From assembly GCA_018673255.1 (NCBI GenBank), contig JABHDC010000150.1, forward strand, positions 1-19,193: a stretch of 19,193 nt of DNA. The letters are read 5' to 3'. The notes below the pieces were generated by a model. The model saw only the letters and a list, made by a program, of their open reading frames with translations, was not told the DNA's origin and ran no database searches. Position 1 is the first letter of the stretch. Each line of letters opens with the position of its first letter. Below, piece after piece: positions 8,280-15,444 of this stretch. The DNA is from Gemmatimonadota bacterium (GTDB taxonomy: Bacteria > Latescibacterota > UBA2968 > UBA8231). The position numbers were made by a program, and so were the translations under genes.

Positions 8280-9854
8280 CTATCGCAGGACCCAGGTTCG
8301 ATCGTCGTAGATGGTCATGTCGTGTCGGTCGGATCGGTGGGCACCACCGGTGATGATCAGTTGTCCATCCAGCACGGCTGCCGCACCCCAGGACTGCTGC
8401 GTCGGCAGCCTCGGCCCTTCACGCCAGGCTCGGATCCGCGGATCGTAGCACTGCGTCTGATCCTGGCCGGCGCCACCCATCATCCATACTTCACCCCGGA
8501 AGGCCGTCATCAGCGGTCCTTTCACAAGGGTGCCGGGTTGCGGGATCGACCTGTCCCACGCTGCGGCACCGATGTCGTAGGCGAAGAATCCGTCGAGGCT
8601 GGCGCAATAGAGCACGCCACCAAGGGCGCAGCATCCACCTTCCCGCGCCGGTGAGGGTAGATCCGGCTCCTTGCGCCACGCGCGCTCACCGGCGCCGATG
8701 CTTTCCATGGATTGCAGCCGATTCGTCGAGTCCCCGGAGCCGCCGGCGGCCCAGACCCGGCCGTCACTGGCCATGACGAAGGGGTCGGTGCGTGGCTGAT
8801 TCAGCGCGGGCCCGGACGACCAGGTGGCCGTTTCTGGATCATAGATGTCCACGGTATCCAGCACCGTGACGTCCCTTCCGGGGCCCTGCAACTCACCCTC
8901 ACCACCGACGAGCCAGACGCGCTGTTCCAGTTCGGCGATGCCATTGTATCGCCGTGGGAAAGGCATCTCATCGACGATCTGCCAGTGGCCGCTGCGCGGA
9001 TCGTAGCCGAACAGTTCGCCAAAGCAGTGTTGGCTTGTGGGATAACCCCAGAATCTGAGTAGCCCCCCGGCCATGTAGAGTCGCCCCCCGCACGGCACGC
9101 TGAAGATGTCGTGGTTCCCACCGCCAGGCAGCCGACCGGGTTGCTGTTGCCAGGCTGCATGGGATGGTGCGGCGAAATCACTCTGACAGTAGAGTCCATG
9201 GTTGGTCGCAATCCACACGGTGCCCCGTGTGTCGGTGTGCATGGTGTGGACCGGGTCAGGAACGGTGCCCAGATAGCGTTCGAGTGTCTCCTCCTCGGCA
9301 TCGATGTCGAGTTCGATGAGATCACCTGTCTCGAGCGCCGCCAGTGCGAGCCCGTCCGGTGACAGGCTCAGGGCCGTCACGGCTGTGGCGGCCGCGGTGC
9401 CGCCGGGTGTCTGCCACTGCGGTGGATTCTGCCGAGGTGCAAATCGCCTCAGACCACCGGCTCCCGCAATCCACACGAAGCCGGCGTGATCGACGATGAG
9501 GTGTTTCCACAACCCTGAGGGCAGCGGGATCTCCATCCACGCCTCGGGTCTGTCTGCTGGCAGCAGGTGGCAGGATCGAGTGTCCGACGACAGGCTCCAG
9601 AGATTGCCGCACAGATCTGCGGCCCGTGGCAAGGCAATGGAGCCATCGTCGAGGGCGGGCAACTGGCCGGAAGAACCGTCAGGTCGGCCGAAGGGCGAAC
9701 CAGTATGGGCTGCTCCCGACACCTCGGCTCGTGTAGTGTATTCGAGGCGCCCTGACTGCAGTCGGGCGAAGCCGTCCGGAAAGGCCAGCTTCAGCTCATC
9801 CTGCTCGTCCCACATCGCGATGGGTGCCCGGTCCCAGTGGGTGACCTTCTTCAT
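8280..9854 (-). CDS. Kelch-repeat / beta-propeller protein
   Basis: A 524-aa all-beta protein with no signal peptide or membrane segment, hence probably cytoplasmic. The first 240 residues look like a two-component-regulator-type propeller, with GNLWSLSSDT (83-92), GFVWIAGAGGL (125-135) and GTVWIATNHGLY (211-222). Residues about 240-524 carry kelch repeats with paired glycines and a following Tyr-Asp-Pro turn: FGYDPRSGHWQIVDEMPFPR, VWLVGGEGE, DIYDPETATWSSGP, VWAAGGSGD, VWMMGGAGQD, CYDPRIRAWREGPRLP and LIITGGAHR. Kelch propellers are binding or enzyme scaffolds such as galactose oxidase, but I see no copper ligands. It is a single-gene unit converging with the PhyH gene and divergent from the kinase. 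The function is unknown. Confidence 0.82.
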   Translation of the reverse strand: MKKVTHWDRAPIAMWDEQDELKLAFPDGFARLQSGRLEYTTRAEVSGAAHTGSPFGRPDGSSGQLPALDDGSIALPRAADLCGNLWSLSSDTRSCHLLPADRPEAWMEIPLPSGLWKHLIVDHAGFVWIAGAGGLRRFAPRQNPPQWQTPGGTAAATAVTALSLSPDGLALAALETGDLIELDIDAEEETLERYLGTVPDPVHTMHTDTRGTVWIATNHGLYCQSDFAAPSHAAWQQQPGRLPGGGNHDIFSVPCGGRLYMAGGLLRFWGYPTSQHCFGELFGYDPRSGHWQIVDEMPFPRRYNGIAELEQRVWLVGGEGELQGPGRDVTVLDTVDIYDPETATWSSGPALNQPRTDPFVMASDGRVWAAGGSGDSTNRLQSMESIGAGERAWRKEPDLPSPAREGGCCALGGVLYCASLDGFFAYDIGAAAWDRSIPQPGTLVKGPLMTAFRGEVWMMGGAGQDQTQCYDPRIRAWREGPRLPTQQSWGAAAVLDGQLIITGGAHRSDRHDMTIYDDRTWVLR

Positions 9855-9898
9855 CCTCGTCTGCTCCAGCTTCGGTCGATCGGTCTGAGTGGGAGACT

Positions 9899-10062
9899 AG
9901 TGCCACACGGCGCAGGTCCTACGGTCTATGGGCGCCGATCCATCCCGGCTCGCGGCGTTGCGCTCGCTCTGAGTATCGCACTGATACGCATCACTCGCGC
10001 GCCTTGCGACCCGGGCGCCTCGACGCCCATAGTAATCCGCACTACCTGCGCCGTGGGGCACT
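9899..10062. repeat. 164-bp imperfect palindrome with 19-bp terminal inverted repeats (MITE-like or long hairpin)
   Basis: The outer arms AGTGCCACACGGCGCAGGT (9899-9917) and the reverse complement of 10044-10062 match at 18 of 19 bases. A second block, CTATGGGCG on the left, pairs with CGCCCATAG on the right, and the centre is GTATC-GCACT-GATAC (9973-9987). Between them the two halves align at roughly 70 percent with a few small gaps, so the entire segment folds on itself. It fills most of the 283 bp gap between the divergent kelch and kinase genes. No target-site duplication and no open reading frame are evident. It may be a miniature inverted-repeat element, a decayed IS end pair or a structured RNA. 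Confidence 0.6.
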
Positions 10063-10137
10063 TGGTGGACGCTGCAAGTACATCAACTGCTCAGATTCGT
10101 TCGCAACCTGGCGCTGTGAGGGCTATCGTTTGAGGGC

Positions 10138-11256
10138 ATGCTGGCCCCCAACGACCCCCGACACTTTGAGCCGATGGATACACGACTGATTCTTGTGGAA
10201 GGATGCCCCGGGCTCGGGAAGTCGTCGATGGCGCAGTATCTCTCGCGTCAATTGCAGGGTGCTGGCCATCAGTGCCGCTGGTATCACGAGGAGGAACAGC
10301 CGCATCCTGTGGCGGCGATGAAGGGGATCGGTCGCGCCAAGGGTTTCAAAGAGTACGGCACGGCGGCCCTGAGACGCTGGCGCGACTTCGCCTCGCGCGC
10401 GCGGCGGTCGAAGGAGATCGTCGTCATGGAGAGCCACTTCCTCCAGGAGCTCGTCGCGCCGATGTTGCGGGTGGACGTCAAACCTGCACGGATCAGCAAA
10501 GTCATTCACCGAATGGCAGAATTCTGCGCTCCGCTGAATCCCGTGCTGCTCTATCTGCACCAGCCGGACTACGCGGCAGCCATGCGCCGCACCATGGACG
10601 AACGCGGGAAGCGGTTCGAGAAGACCCATATCCGACAGGCTGCAGCCAGTATCTACGCTCGTCGGCGAGATCTGGAAGGTTTCGATGGCCTGGTGCAGGG
10701 CTGGATCGACGCACGAGAGATCATGGAGCAGCACCTGGGCGAGTTGGACCTGCCCTCGCTTCAGCTCGACACCACCGATCTCGACTGGGCGGGTGCTTAC
10801 CGGCAGATTGGTGACTTTCTGTCCCTGCCGCTCGACTCGCCTCCGGCTTTGAGCAAGAAGGCCCTGGCCGAGTATGTGGGGACCTATACCTACCAGCGCG
10901 ACACCGCGCCGCGCCGGAGCGCCGGACGAAGCCGCTTCGGAACGACGGACTCCAGTCGTCGGGTCGGTGGCCTGCCTCGGGAGATTCCCCTCCATTTCCA
11001 CGAAGAGATCGAGTTCACGATCGGACTGGAGCGTGGCGAGCTTGTCATGCGTGACTATGGCTGGCTGGGGCCGACGAACCACCTGATCCCTCTCAAGCGC
11101 GACGTGTTCGACCTGCGGTCGTGGCCCTTTCAGCTGGCCTTCGAGCGGGGTCGTTCCAAGAAAGTGGTCGCCGCATCCCGCGTGAGTGAGACGACACGCT
11201 GGCAGATCACGGGCCAGCGTTATCCGAAATTGGAGGAGGCGACTCAGACGTCGTAG
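10138..11256 (+). CDS. P-loop NTPase/kinase fused to a C-terminal beta-rich domain
   Basis: A 372-aa protein. Residues 17-30 (RLILVEGCPGLGKSS) form a P-loop in a small-kinase context, like thymidylate kinase or AAA_33-type ATPases. EIVVMESHF (about 98-106) serves as a Walker-B-like strand, and MRRTMDERGKRFEK resembles a LID region with phosphate-binding arginines. From about residue 240, ALAEYVGTYTYQ opens a different domain resembling the DUF3471 / lipocalin-like barrels that trail serine hydrolases, followed by ELVMRDYGW and FQLAFERGRSKKV. The linker near 255-285 is Arg/Ser-rich and low in structure. The start at 10138 may be too early: an ATG at 10174 begins MDTRLILVEG, closer to the usual kinase N-terminus; neither has a good ribosome binding site. 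The substrate is unknown. The sulfatase gene follows with zero spacing. Confidence 0.78.
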   Translation: MLAPNDPRHFEPMDTRLILVEGCPGLGKSSMAQYLSRQLQGAGHQCRWYHEEEQPHPVAAMKGIGRAKGFKEYGTAALRRWRDFASRARRSKEIVVMESHFLQELVAPMLRVDVKPARISKVIHRMAEFCAPLNPVLLYLHQPDYAAAMRRTMDERGKRFEKTHIRQAAASIYARRRDLEGFDGLVQGWIDAREIMEQHLGELDLPSLQLDTTDLDWAGAYRQIGDFLSLPLDSPPALSKKALAEYVGTYTYQRDTAPRRSAGRSRFGTTDSSRRVGGLPREIPLHFHEEIEFTIGLERGELVMRDYGWLGPTNHLIPLKRDVFDLRSWPFQLAFERGRSKKVVAASRVSETTRWQITGQRYPKLEEATQTS

Positions 11257-12684
11257 ATGCCGATGTCCACACGCCCCAACATCCTCTTCGTACAGTCCGA
11301 CCAGCAACGACCGGACTGGGTGGAGATGAATCCGTCGATTCCGGTGCGGACCCCGAATCTGCGTCACCTGAGTGATCGGGGTCGATGGTTGCGCAACGCG
11401 GTGTGTCCGTCGCCACTGAGTGCACCATCACGCGCCTGCGTCGCATCGGGGCTGGAATACGATCGCTGCCGGGTGTGGGGGAATGAGACGTATTTCGCCG
11501 AAGGGTTGCCGACCTACCATCAGCGTCTGCGCAACGAGGCGGGTTATCATGTGATGGCCGCAGGCAAACATCATGTGGGTAACAATCAGTCCGGCCAACC
11601 ACCCTCCCTGCATCGGGGCGTCGATGGGCGACAGGGCATTGAGGCCTGGGGATTCGATGATGCCATCTTCAATGCCGGGCTGAATCAGGCGACCATTCTC
11701 ATGCGTCGCAACGAAGGTGTACCGCAGGATACATACATGACCTATCTGAGTCGGGAAGGCTGGGCTCAGGCTCACCTCGACGACTATGCGCGTCGCAATG
11801 CCGAGGGCGTGTGGACGGCGACTTTTCCGTCGCCTCTGCCGGATGCGGCTTACTTCGACACGTGGATCACCGGCAATGCCCTCACCGTCCTGGACCGGGC
11901 GCCGGCAGACAAACCCTGGTATCTGGAGGTGAATCTCCAGAATCCCCACCATCCATGGGATGTGACCGCGTCGATGCACGCCCTGTATCGTGATCCCACC
12001 GTCGATTTTCCGCCGCCCGAGCACTGCACGCTGGATATCTCACCGGAGACGCACCAGGAGGTGCGACGCAACTGGGCGGCCACGGTGGAACACCTCGACA
12101 GCTGCCTGGGCAGGATTCTGACACACCTGCACCAGCGGGGCGAGCTGGACCGTACGATCATCGTCTACACCAGCGACCACGGCGAGATGCTCGGGGACTA
12201 CAACCAGTGGCAGAAGGTTTCGCCTCTGCAGGCTTCGGTAGGTGTGCCCCTGATGATCGCCGGGCCCGATGTGGTGCCACACGGCGCCGATGACACGCCG
12301 GCGACGATCCTCGACCTGGCTTCCACCATCCAGGAGTGGGCCGGACTGGACCCGTCGGCGGATACGGACAGCCGCTCCATGGCGTCCTATCTGGCCGGTG
12401 AACGGCCCGTGCATCGGGAGGTTGTGTTCTCGGGTCTGAGTGCATGGCGCATGGTGACGGATGGTCGCTACAAACTGATCAGGGGCTACGATCCGGCGAC
12501 CCGTACCGGTGGTGATGAGTTTGATCCGACGACACTGTCCGCCGGCGACGTACTGCGCCTGCAAAGTGGGCGGCCCGAACTGCTCTACGACCTGGAGAAC
12601 AACGAGCAGGAGGATCTGTCGGCCCGGCATCCGGATGTGGTCGGACGCCTGCGTGCGGCCCTCGACGAGCATCTGGTTGCGTGA
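11257..12684 (+). CDS. Sulfatase of the alkaline-phosphatase superfamily, serine type
   Basis: A 475-aa arylsulfatase-family enzyme that would remove sulfate esters from sugars or other organics. The N-terminal metal site is NILFVQSDQQRPD (8-20). The active-site signature is SAPSRACVASG, with Ser55 where most bacterial family members have Cys; such enzymes need conversion of this Ser to formylglycine by a radical-SAM maturase (anSME). KHHVG (about 104-108) and the second metal site SDHGEMLGD in the C-terminal half are also present, as is the C-terminal ELLYDLENNEQEDLS typical of the family. No signal peptide is visible, so it may act in the cytoplasm on imported substrate. It abuts the kinase gene (stop 11256, ATG 11257; a second ATG lies at 11263). 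Confidence 0.93.
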   Translation: MPMSTRPNILFVQSDQQRPDWVEMNPSIPVRTPNLRHLSDRGRWLRNAVCPSPLSAPSRACVASGLEYDRCRVWGNETYFAEGLPTYHQRLRNEAGYHVMAAGKHHVGNNQSGQPPSLHRGVDGRQGIEAWGFDDAIFNAGLNQATILMRRNEGVPQDTYMTYLSREGWAQAHLDDYARRNAEGVWTATFPSPLPDAAYFDTWITGNALTVLDRAPADKPWYLEVNLQNPHHPWDVTASMHALYRDPTVDFPPPEHCTLDISPETHQEVRRNWAATVEHLDSCLGRILTHLHQRGELDRTIIVYTSDHGEMLGDYNQWQKVSPLQASVGVPLMIAGPDVVPHGADDTPATILDLASTIQEWAGLDPSADTDSRSMASYLAGERPVHREVVFSGLSAWRMVTDGRYKLIRGYDPATRTGGDEFDPTTLSAGDVLRLQSGRPELLYDLENNEQEDLSARHPDVVGRLRAALDEHLVA

Positions 12685-12763
12685 GCGATCCGTACACGAT
12701 GACCGCGACGTCATGCGTCAGCAGTGGATCGAGTACGTGCAATTGGCGTAAGCTCGTGAAAGG

Positions 12764-12769
12764 AAGGAG
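12764..12769 (+). promoter_or_regulatory. Ribosome binding site of the URO-D-like gene
   Basis: AAGGAG stands 6 nt before the ATG at 12776, within a purine-rich AGGAAGGAG run. It is the strongest ribosome binding site on the right half of the window. Confidence 0.75.
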
Positions 12770-12775
12770 CTACCG

Positions 12776-13828
12776 ATGACTGAGTGCGAAAATCTGCTGC
12801 GGGCCGTCCGTTTCGAATCGCCCGACCACATTCCCATGGTGTTCCACATCAATGCCGCCTGCTGGCACCACTATCCGCAGGACGACCTGGAAGCATTGAT
12901 GGCCGACCACCCGATACTGTTTCCTGAGTTTGAGCGATCGACACGACGTGTTGAGCTGAACAGCGACAGGGACGTGAGGGCGAATCGGTCCTTCGTCGAT
13001 CCGTGGGGTTGCACGCGTGACACGGGCATCGACGGGATCGCCACCGTGGTGACCCGACACGCGTTGACCGATTGGGATGATCTGCCCGATTTCCGCGCGC
13101 CTGATCCGGCGACCAGTACCGGCGCCGGTCCCATCGACTGGCAGGCTGTGGAAGCTCAATTCGCCGCCACGATTGCCGCTGGTGGTTTGCCCCGTGGCGG
13201 TCTGAATCATGGGCATACCTATCTGACCCTGAGTGATGTGCGCGGCTATGAGAATCTGACGTATGACATGGCCGATGATGAGCCGCGCCTGTGGCAGCTG
13301 ATCGAGATGGTGGAGGCCTTCAATGCCGAGTCCGTCCGGCGGTACATCGAGGCAGGTGCTCAGTGGATGGGTTACGCGGATGATCTGGGTATGCAGGAAG
13401 GGCCAATGATGTCACCGACCCACTTCCGCAAGTATCTCAAGCCATCCTACGGACGTCTGATTGCCCCGGCACGAGAGGCGGGTTGTATCGTGCACATGCA
13501 CTCGGATGGAGATATCCGCGAGCTGGCCGACGATATTCTCGATGCCGGTGTTGAGGTCATCAACCTGCAGGATCTCGTCAATGGTCTGGACTGGCTCGAG
13601 GCGCGCCTGGCGGGGAAGGTCTGCATCGAGCTGGATATCGACCGGCAGTCGGTGACGCCCTACGGCACACCGGAACAGATCGATGCCCTCGTGCGCGAGG
13701 AGGTCGAGCGACTGGGCTCGCGCGAAGGCGGCCTGATGATGATCTACGGCCTCTATCCGGAAGTACCACTGGCGAATGCGGCTGCCCTGATGGATGCCAT
13801 GGAGCGCTACTCGACCTACTACAGCTGA
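12776..13828 (+). CDS. Uroporphyrinogen decarboxylase (URO-D)-superfamily protein
   Basis: A 350-aa TIM-barrel protein of the URO-D superfamily, which includes haem-pathway HemE and the corrinoid methyltransferases MtaA and CmuA. It opens with ENLLRAVRFESPDHIPMVFH, the usual N-terminal helix and RxPD-like turn of the diverged group. The centre has GAQWMGYADDLGMQEGPMMS and SPTHFRKYLKPSYGRLI, a common motif of the family. The segment VHMHSDGDIRELADDILDAG lies where MtaA has its zinc-binding HxC; here an Asp follows HS, so neither a true HemE nor a classical MtaA zinc site is evident. Members of this environmental group are of unknown function and are often found beside sulfatases and sugar genes. 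The gene is 91 bp after the sulfatase and 73 bp before the selenoprotein methyltransferase. Confidence 0.88.
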   Translation: MTECENLLRAVRFESPDHIPMVFHINAACWHHYPQDDLEALMADHPILFPEFERSTRRVELNSDRDVRANRSFVDPWGCTRDTGIDGIATVVTRHALTDWDDLPDFRAPDPATSTGAGPIDWQAVEAQFAATIAAGGLPRGGLNHGHTYLTLSDVRGYENLTYDMADDEPRLWQLIEMVEAFNAESVRRYIEAGAQWMGYADDLGMQEGPMMSPTHFRKYLKPSYGRLIAPAREAGCIVHMHSDGDIRELADDILDAGVEVINLQDLVNGLDWLEARLAGKVCIELDIDRQSVTPYGTPEQIDALVREEVERLGSREGGLMMIYGLYPEVPLANAAALMDAMERYSTYYS

Positions 13829-13845
13829 GGGCGGCCCGGATTCGC

Positions 13846-13873
13846 TTGACACGTCAGGGTGCGGATTCATTGT
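13846..13873 (+). promoter_or_regulatory. Possible sigma-70-type promoter before the methyltransferase gene
   Basis: A perfect -35 hexamer TTGACA (13846-13851) is followed after 16 nt by a weak -10 CATTGT (13868-13873, three of six consensus bases). It lies in the 73 bp gap before the selenoprotein gene. If active, it would give the methyltransferase-PhyH pair its own transcript. Confidence 0.3.
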
Positions 13874-13890
13874 GTTGGCCAACCCCAACT

Positions 13891-13895
13891 GGAGA
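13891..13895 (+). promoter_or_regulatory. Ribosome binding site of the methyltransferase gene
   Basis: GGAGA stands 6 nt before the ATG at 13902 and selects that start over an earlier in-frame ATG at 13794, which lies inside the URO-D gene. Confidence 0.7.
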
Positions 13896-13901
13896 AATTG
13901 C

Positions 13902-14678
13902 ATGTCTGAAGAAGTGATCGTCGACAGTGTTGCGCTGCGCGAGGAGGTGCGGAAGAAGTATCGAGCCGTCGCCACCGACCCGCACGGTGCGCACCATTTC
14001 CACACCGGGCGATACCTGGCCTCTCATCTCGGCTATCCATCCGAGATGGTCGACCCCATGCCCGATGTTGCCGTCGAATCCTTCGCAGGCGTTGCCAATC
14101 CCTTCTCCATCCATCCGATCGAAGCTGGTGAGCGCGTCGTGGATGTCGGCTCCGGTGGTGGCTTTGACAGTTTCATCGCCGCTGCCCACGTGGGTGAATC
14201 CGGTCAGGTCGTCGGTATCGACATGACAGAAGAGATGTTGAACAAGTCGCGGTCGACGGCAATCGCCATGGGATTTGATCACGTGGAATTCCGCGAGGGT
14301 CTGGCCGAAGAGGTGCCCGTCGAGGATGGTTGGGCCGATGTTGTGATCAGCAATGGTGTCATCAATCTCTGCGCTGATAAGCAGCACGTTTTCGCCGAGA
14401 TCCACCGGGTCCTGCGCCCGGGAGGCCGGCTTCAGTTTGCGGATATTGCCAACGGGAAACCCGTACCAGAAGAGGCGATCGCCGACATCGACCTCTGGAC
14501 CGCCTGAATCGCCGGTGGCCTGCCGTGTGCAGGCTGGAAACTGATGTTGGAGCGCTCTGGATTCACCGATGTTGCCATCGGTCCGGCTTTGGACACCTTT
14601 GCCGGCGCGACCGGAGAAGAGAACGCCCGAAAGTTTGAGGTCTTCGGGTATGCCTTCCTCGCTCGGAAACCCGAATAG
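13902..14678 (+). CDS. ArsM-like SAM-dependent methyltransferase, predicted selenoprotein with in-frame TGA (Sec) at codon 202
   Basis: A class I SAM methyltransferase of the ArsM/UbiE-like group. A naive reading stops at TGA 14505-14507 (201 aa), but the same frame continues for 56 residues to TAG 14676-14678, giving 258 aa. The downstream part (IAGGLPCAGW, LMLERSGFTDV, DTFAGATGEENARKFEVFGY) is the normal C-terminal domain. DVGSGGGFDSFIAA (81-94) and VVGIDMTEEML bind SAM; SNGVINLCADK (150-160) and HRVLRPGGRLQF follow. At IDLWTA-[TGA]-IAGG, relatives typically read LWTGCIAG or the like, so the TGA replaces a conserved Cys that in ArsM binds arsenic. A SECIS-like hairpin follows immediately. 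Ser90 and Gly152 sit where canonical ArsM has further Cys (recalled, not aligned), so the substrate need not be arsenite. Translation may couple to the PhyH gene 3 bp downstream. Confidence 0.85.
14505..14507 (+). other. Predicted selenocysteine codon (UGA, Sec202)
   Basis: This in-frame TGA interrupts a clearly conserved methyltransferase frame at a position normally Cys. No frame change is needed to continue, and codon choice and family-like residues persist on both sides. The alternatives are a nonsense mutation or a read error, both less likely given the hairpin that follows. Confidence 0.83.
14516..14536 (+). promoter_or_regulatory. Bacterial SECIS-like hairpin inside the methyltransferase gene
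   Basis: The stem GCCUGC (14518-14523) pairs perfectly with GCAGGC (14529-14534), extended by G-U and U-G wobble pairs (14517/14535, 14516/14536). The 5-nt apical loop CGUGU has G at its second position. There are 16 nt between the UGA and the loop, against 18 in Escherichia coli fdhF by my count from memory. This satisfies the usual bacterial SECIS criteria of a G in the first two loop positions and a short fixed spacing, which place SelB with Sec-tRNA at the stalled ribosome. Confidence 0.78.
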
Positions 14679-14681
14679 CCC

Positions 14682-15422
14682 ATGAGTGGACTGGGCGAAT
14701 ACGTCGAGCAATATAGAGACATCGGATACTGTGTCGTCCCCCAGCTGATTCCGGATGAAGACATCGCTGCCGTTGCCGAGCGGGTCGATGAGATCGTGCA
14801 GCGTCGTCCTGCGTGGGAATCGCCGCGATTCCAGGATCTGGATCCGAGCCGGTGCCCCGGCGACGGACCGACCCCCGCCGGTATACAGCGACCGGCGCTG
14901 GAGGAAGAGGTGTTTGCCCGTGTCGCCAAACACCCGCGACTGGCTGATGTCATGGCCGGGTTACTGGGCGGGCCGAGTGAGTTGTTCACCGACCAGATCG
15001 GCGTCAAACACGGTTGGATCGACAACGAGCAGGGCGGACGCAGCTACTTCCATCAGGATTCATGGTACTGGAAGATCGCCCCGGAATTGGGCTGCAATTG
15101 TTGGATACCTCTGCACGAGGTGGGCACACACGCCATTGCTCTGGCCGTGATGCCCGGCTCGCAGCGTGGGTGGGACCTCACGCCACACGAGTCCTACTAC
15201 GATGATCCATCGATGGGGCGACTCGTCGATGGAGAATTCACCCCCTTCAAGCGACACCGGATCCCACACGATGCCATCGATGCATCCAAGGAACGGCTAG
15301 TGGATATGAAGCCGGGTGACGGCCTGTTCTTCAGCAACTACACCTGGCATCGCAGCGAGCCAAATCGCAGTGGCCGGACCAAAGCCTTCTACGCCATCGC
15401 GTGGCAGCGAACCGACTCCTGA
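14682..15422 (+). CDS. Second phytanoyl-CoA dioxygenase (PhyH)-family oxygenase
   Basis: A 246-aa Fe(II)/2-oxoglutarate-dependent oxygenase. The iron ligands are His124 and Asp126 in SYFHQDSWYW and His223 in NYTWHRSEPN. Arg232 in SGRTKAFYAIAW should bind 2-oxoglutarate. The N-terminus EYVEQYRDIGYCVVPQLIPD is the classic PhyH opening, and IALAVMPGSQRGWD precedes the core strand. Overall it diverges from the other PhyH protein at 7401 (different insert lengths, little local identity outside motifs), so the two are not a recent duplication. It begins 3 bp after the end of the extended methyltransferase frame, but 174 bp after the apparent TGA stop; the tight fit to the extended frame itself supports recoding. 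It could act on the same small molecule as the methyltransferase. Confidence 0.9.
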   Translation: MSGLGEYVEQYRDIGYCVVPQLIPDEDIAAVAERVDEIVQRRPAWESPRFQDLDPSRCPGDGPTPAGIQRPALEEEVFARVAKHPRLADVMAGLLGGPSELFTDQIGVKHGWIDNEQGGRSYFHQDSWYWKIAPELGCNCWIPLHEVGTHAIALAVMPGSQRGWDLTPHESYYDDPSMGRLVDGEFTPFKRHRIPHDAIDASKERLVDMKPGDGLFFSNYTWHRSEPNRSGRTKAFYAIAWQRTDS

Positions 15423-15444
15423 GGCACCTTCCGCCGCAGTCTGC

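Noticed and set aside
9855..10137. tRNA or other small RNA gene in the kelch-kinase gap
   Set aside because: I found no cloverleaf or T-loop GTTCRANNC in proper context. The structure seen is a single long imperfect palindrome instead.
10123..11367. Long minus-strand open frame (414 codons)
   Set aside because: It lies opposite the kinase and sulfatase genes and reads as Arg/His/Leu-rich low-complexity sequence.
13794..14507. The methyltransferase as an ordinary 201-aa (or longer N-terminal) protein that ends at the TGA
   Set aside because: The frame continues with conserved-looking C-terminal residues to a TAG, the stop lies at a Cys column, and a SECIS-like hairpin follows. The upstream ATG at 13794 is inside the URO-D gene, and a GGAGA site selects 13902.
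14505..14507. Nonsense mutation or pseudogene
   Set aside because: No other lesion occurs in the remaining 56 codons, and the SECIS geometry would be a coincidence. It is still the main alternative until selenium machinery is confirmed.
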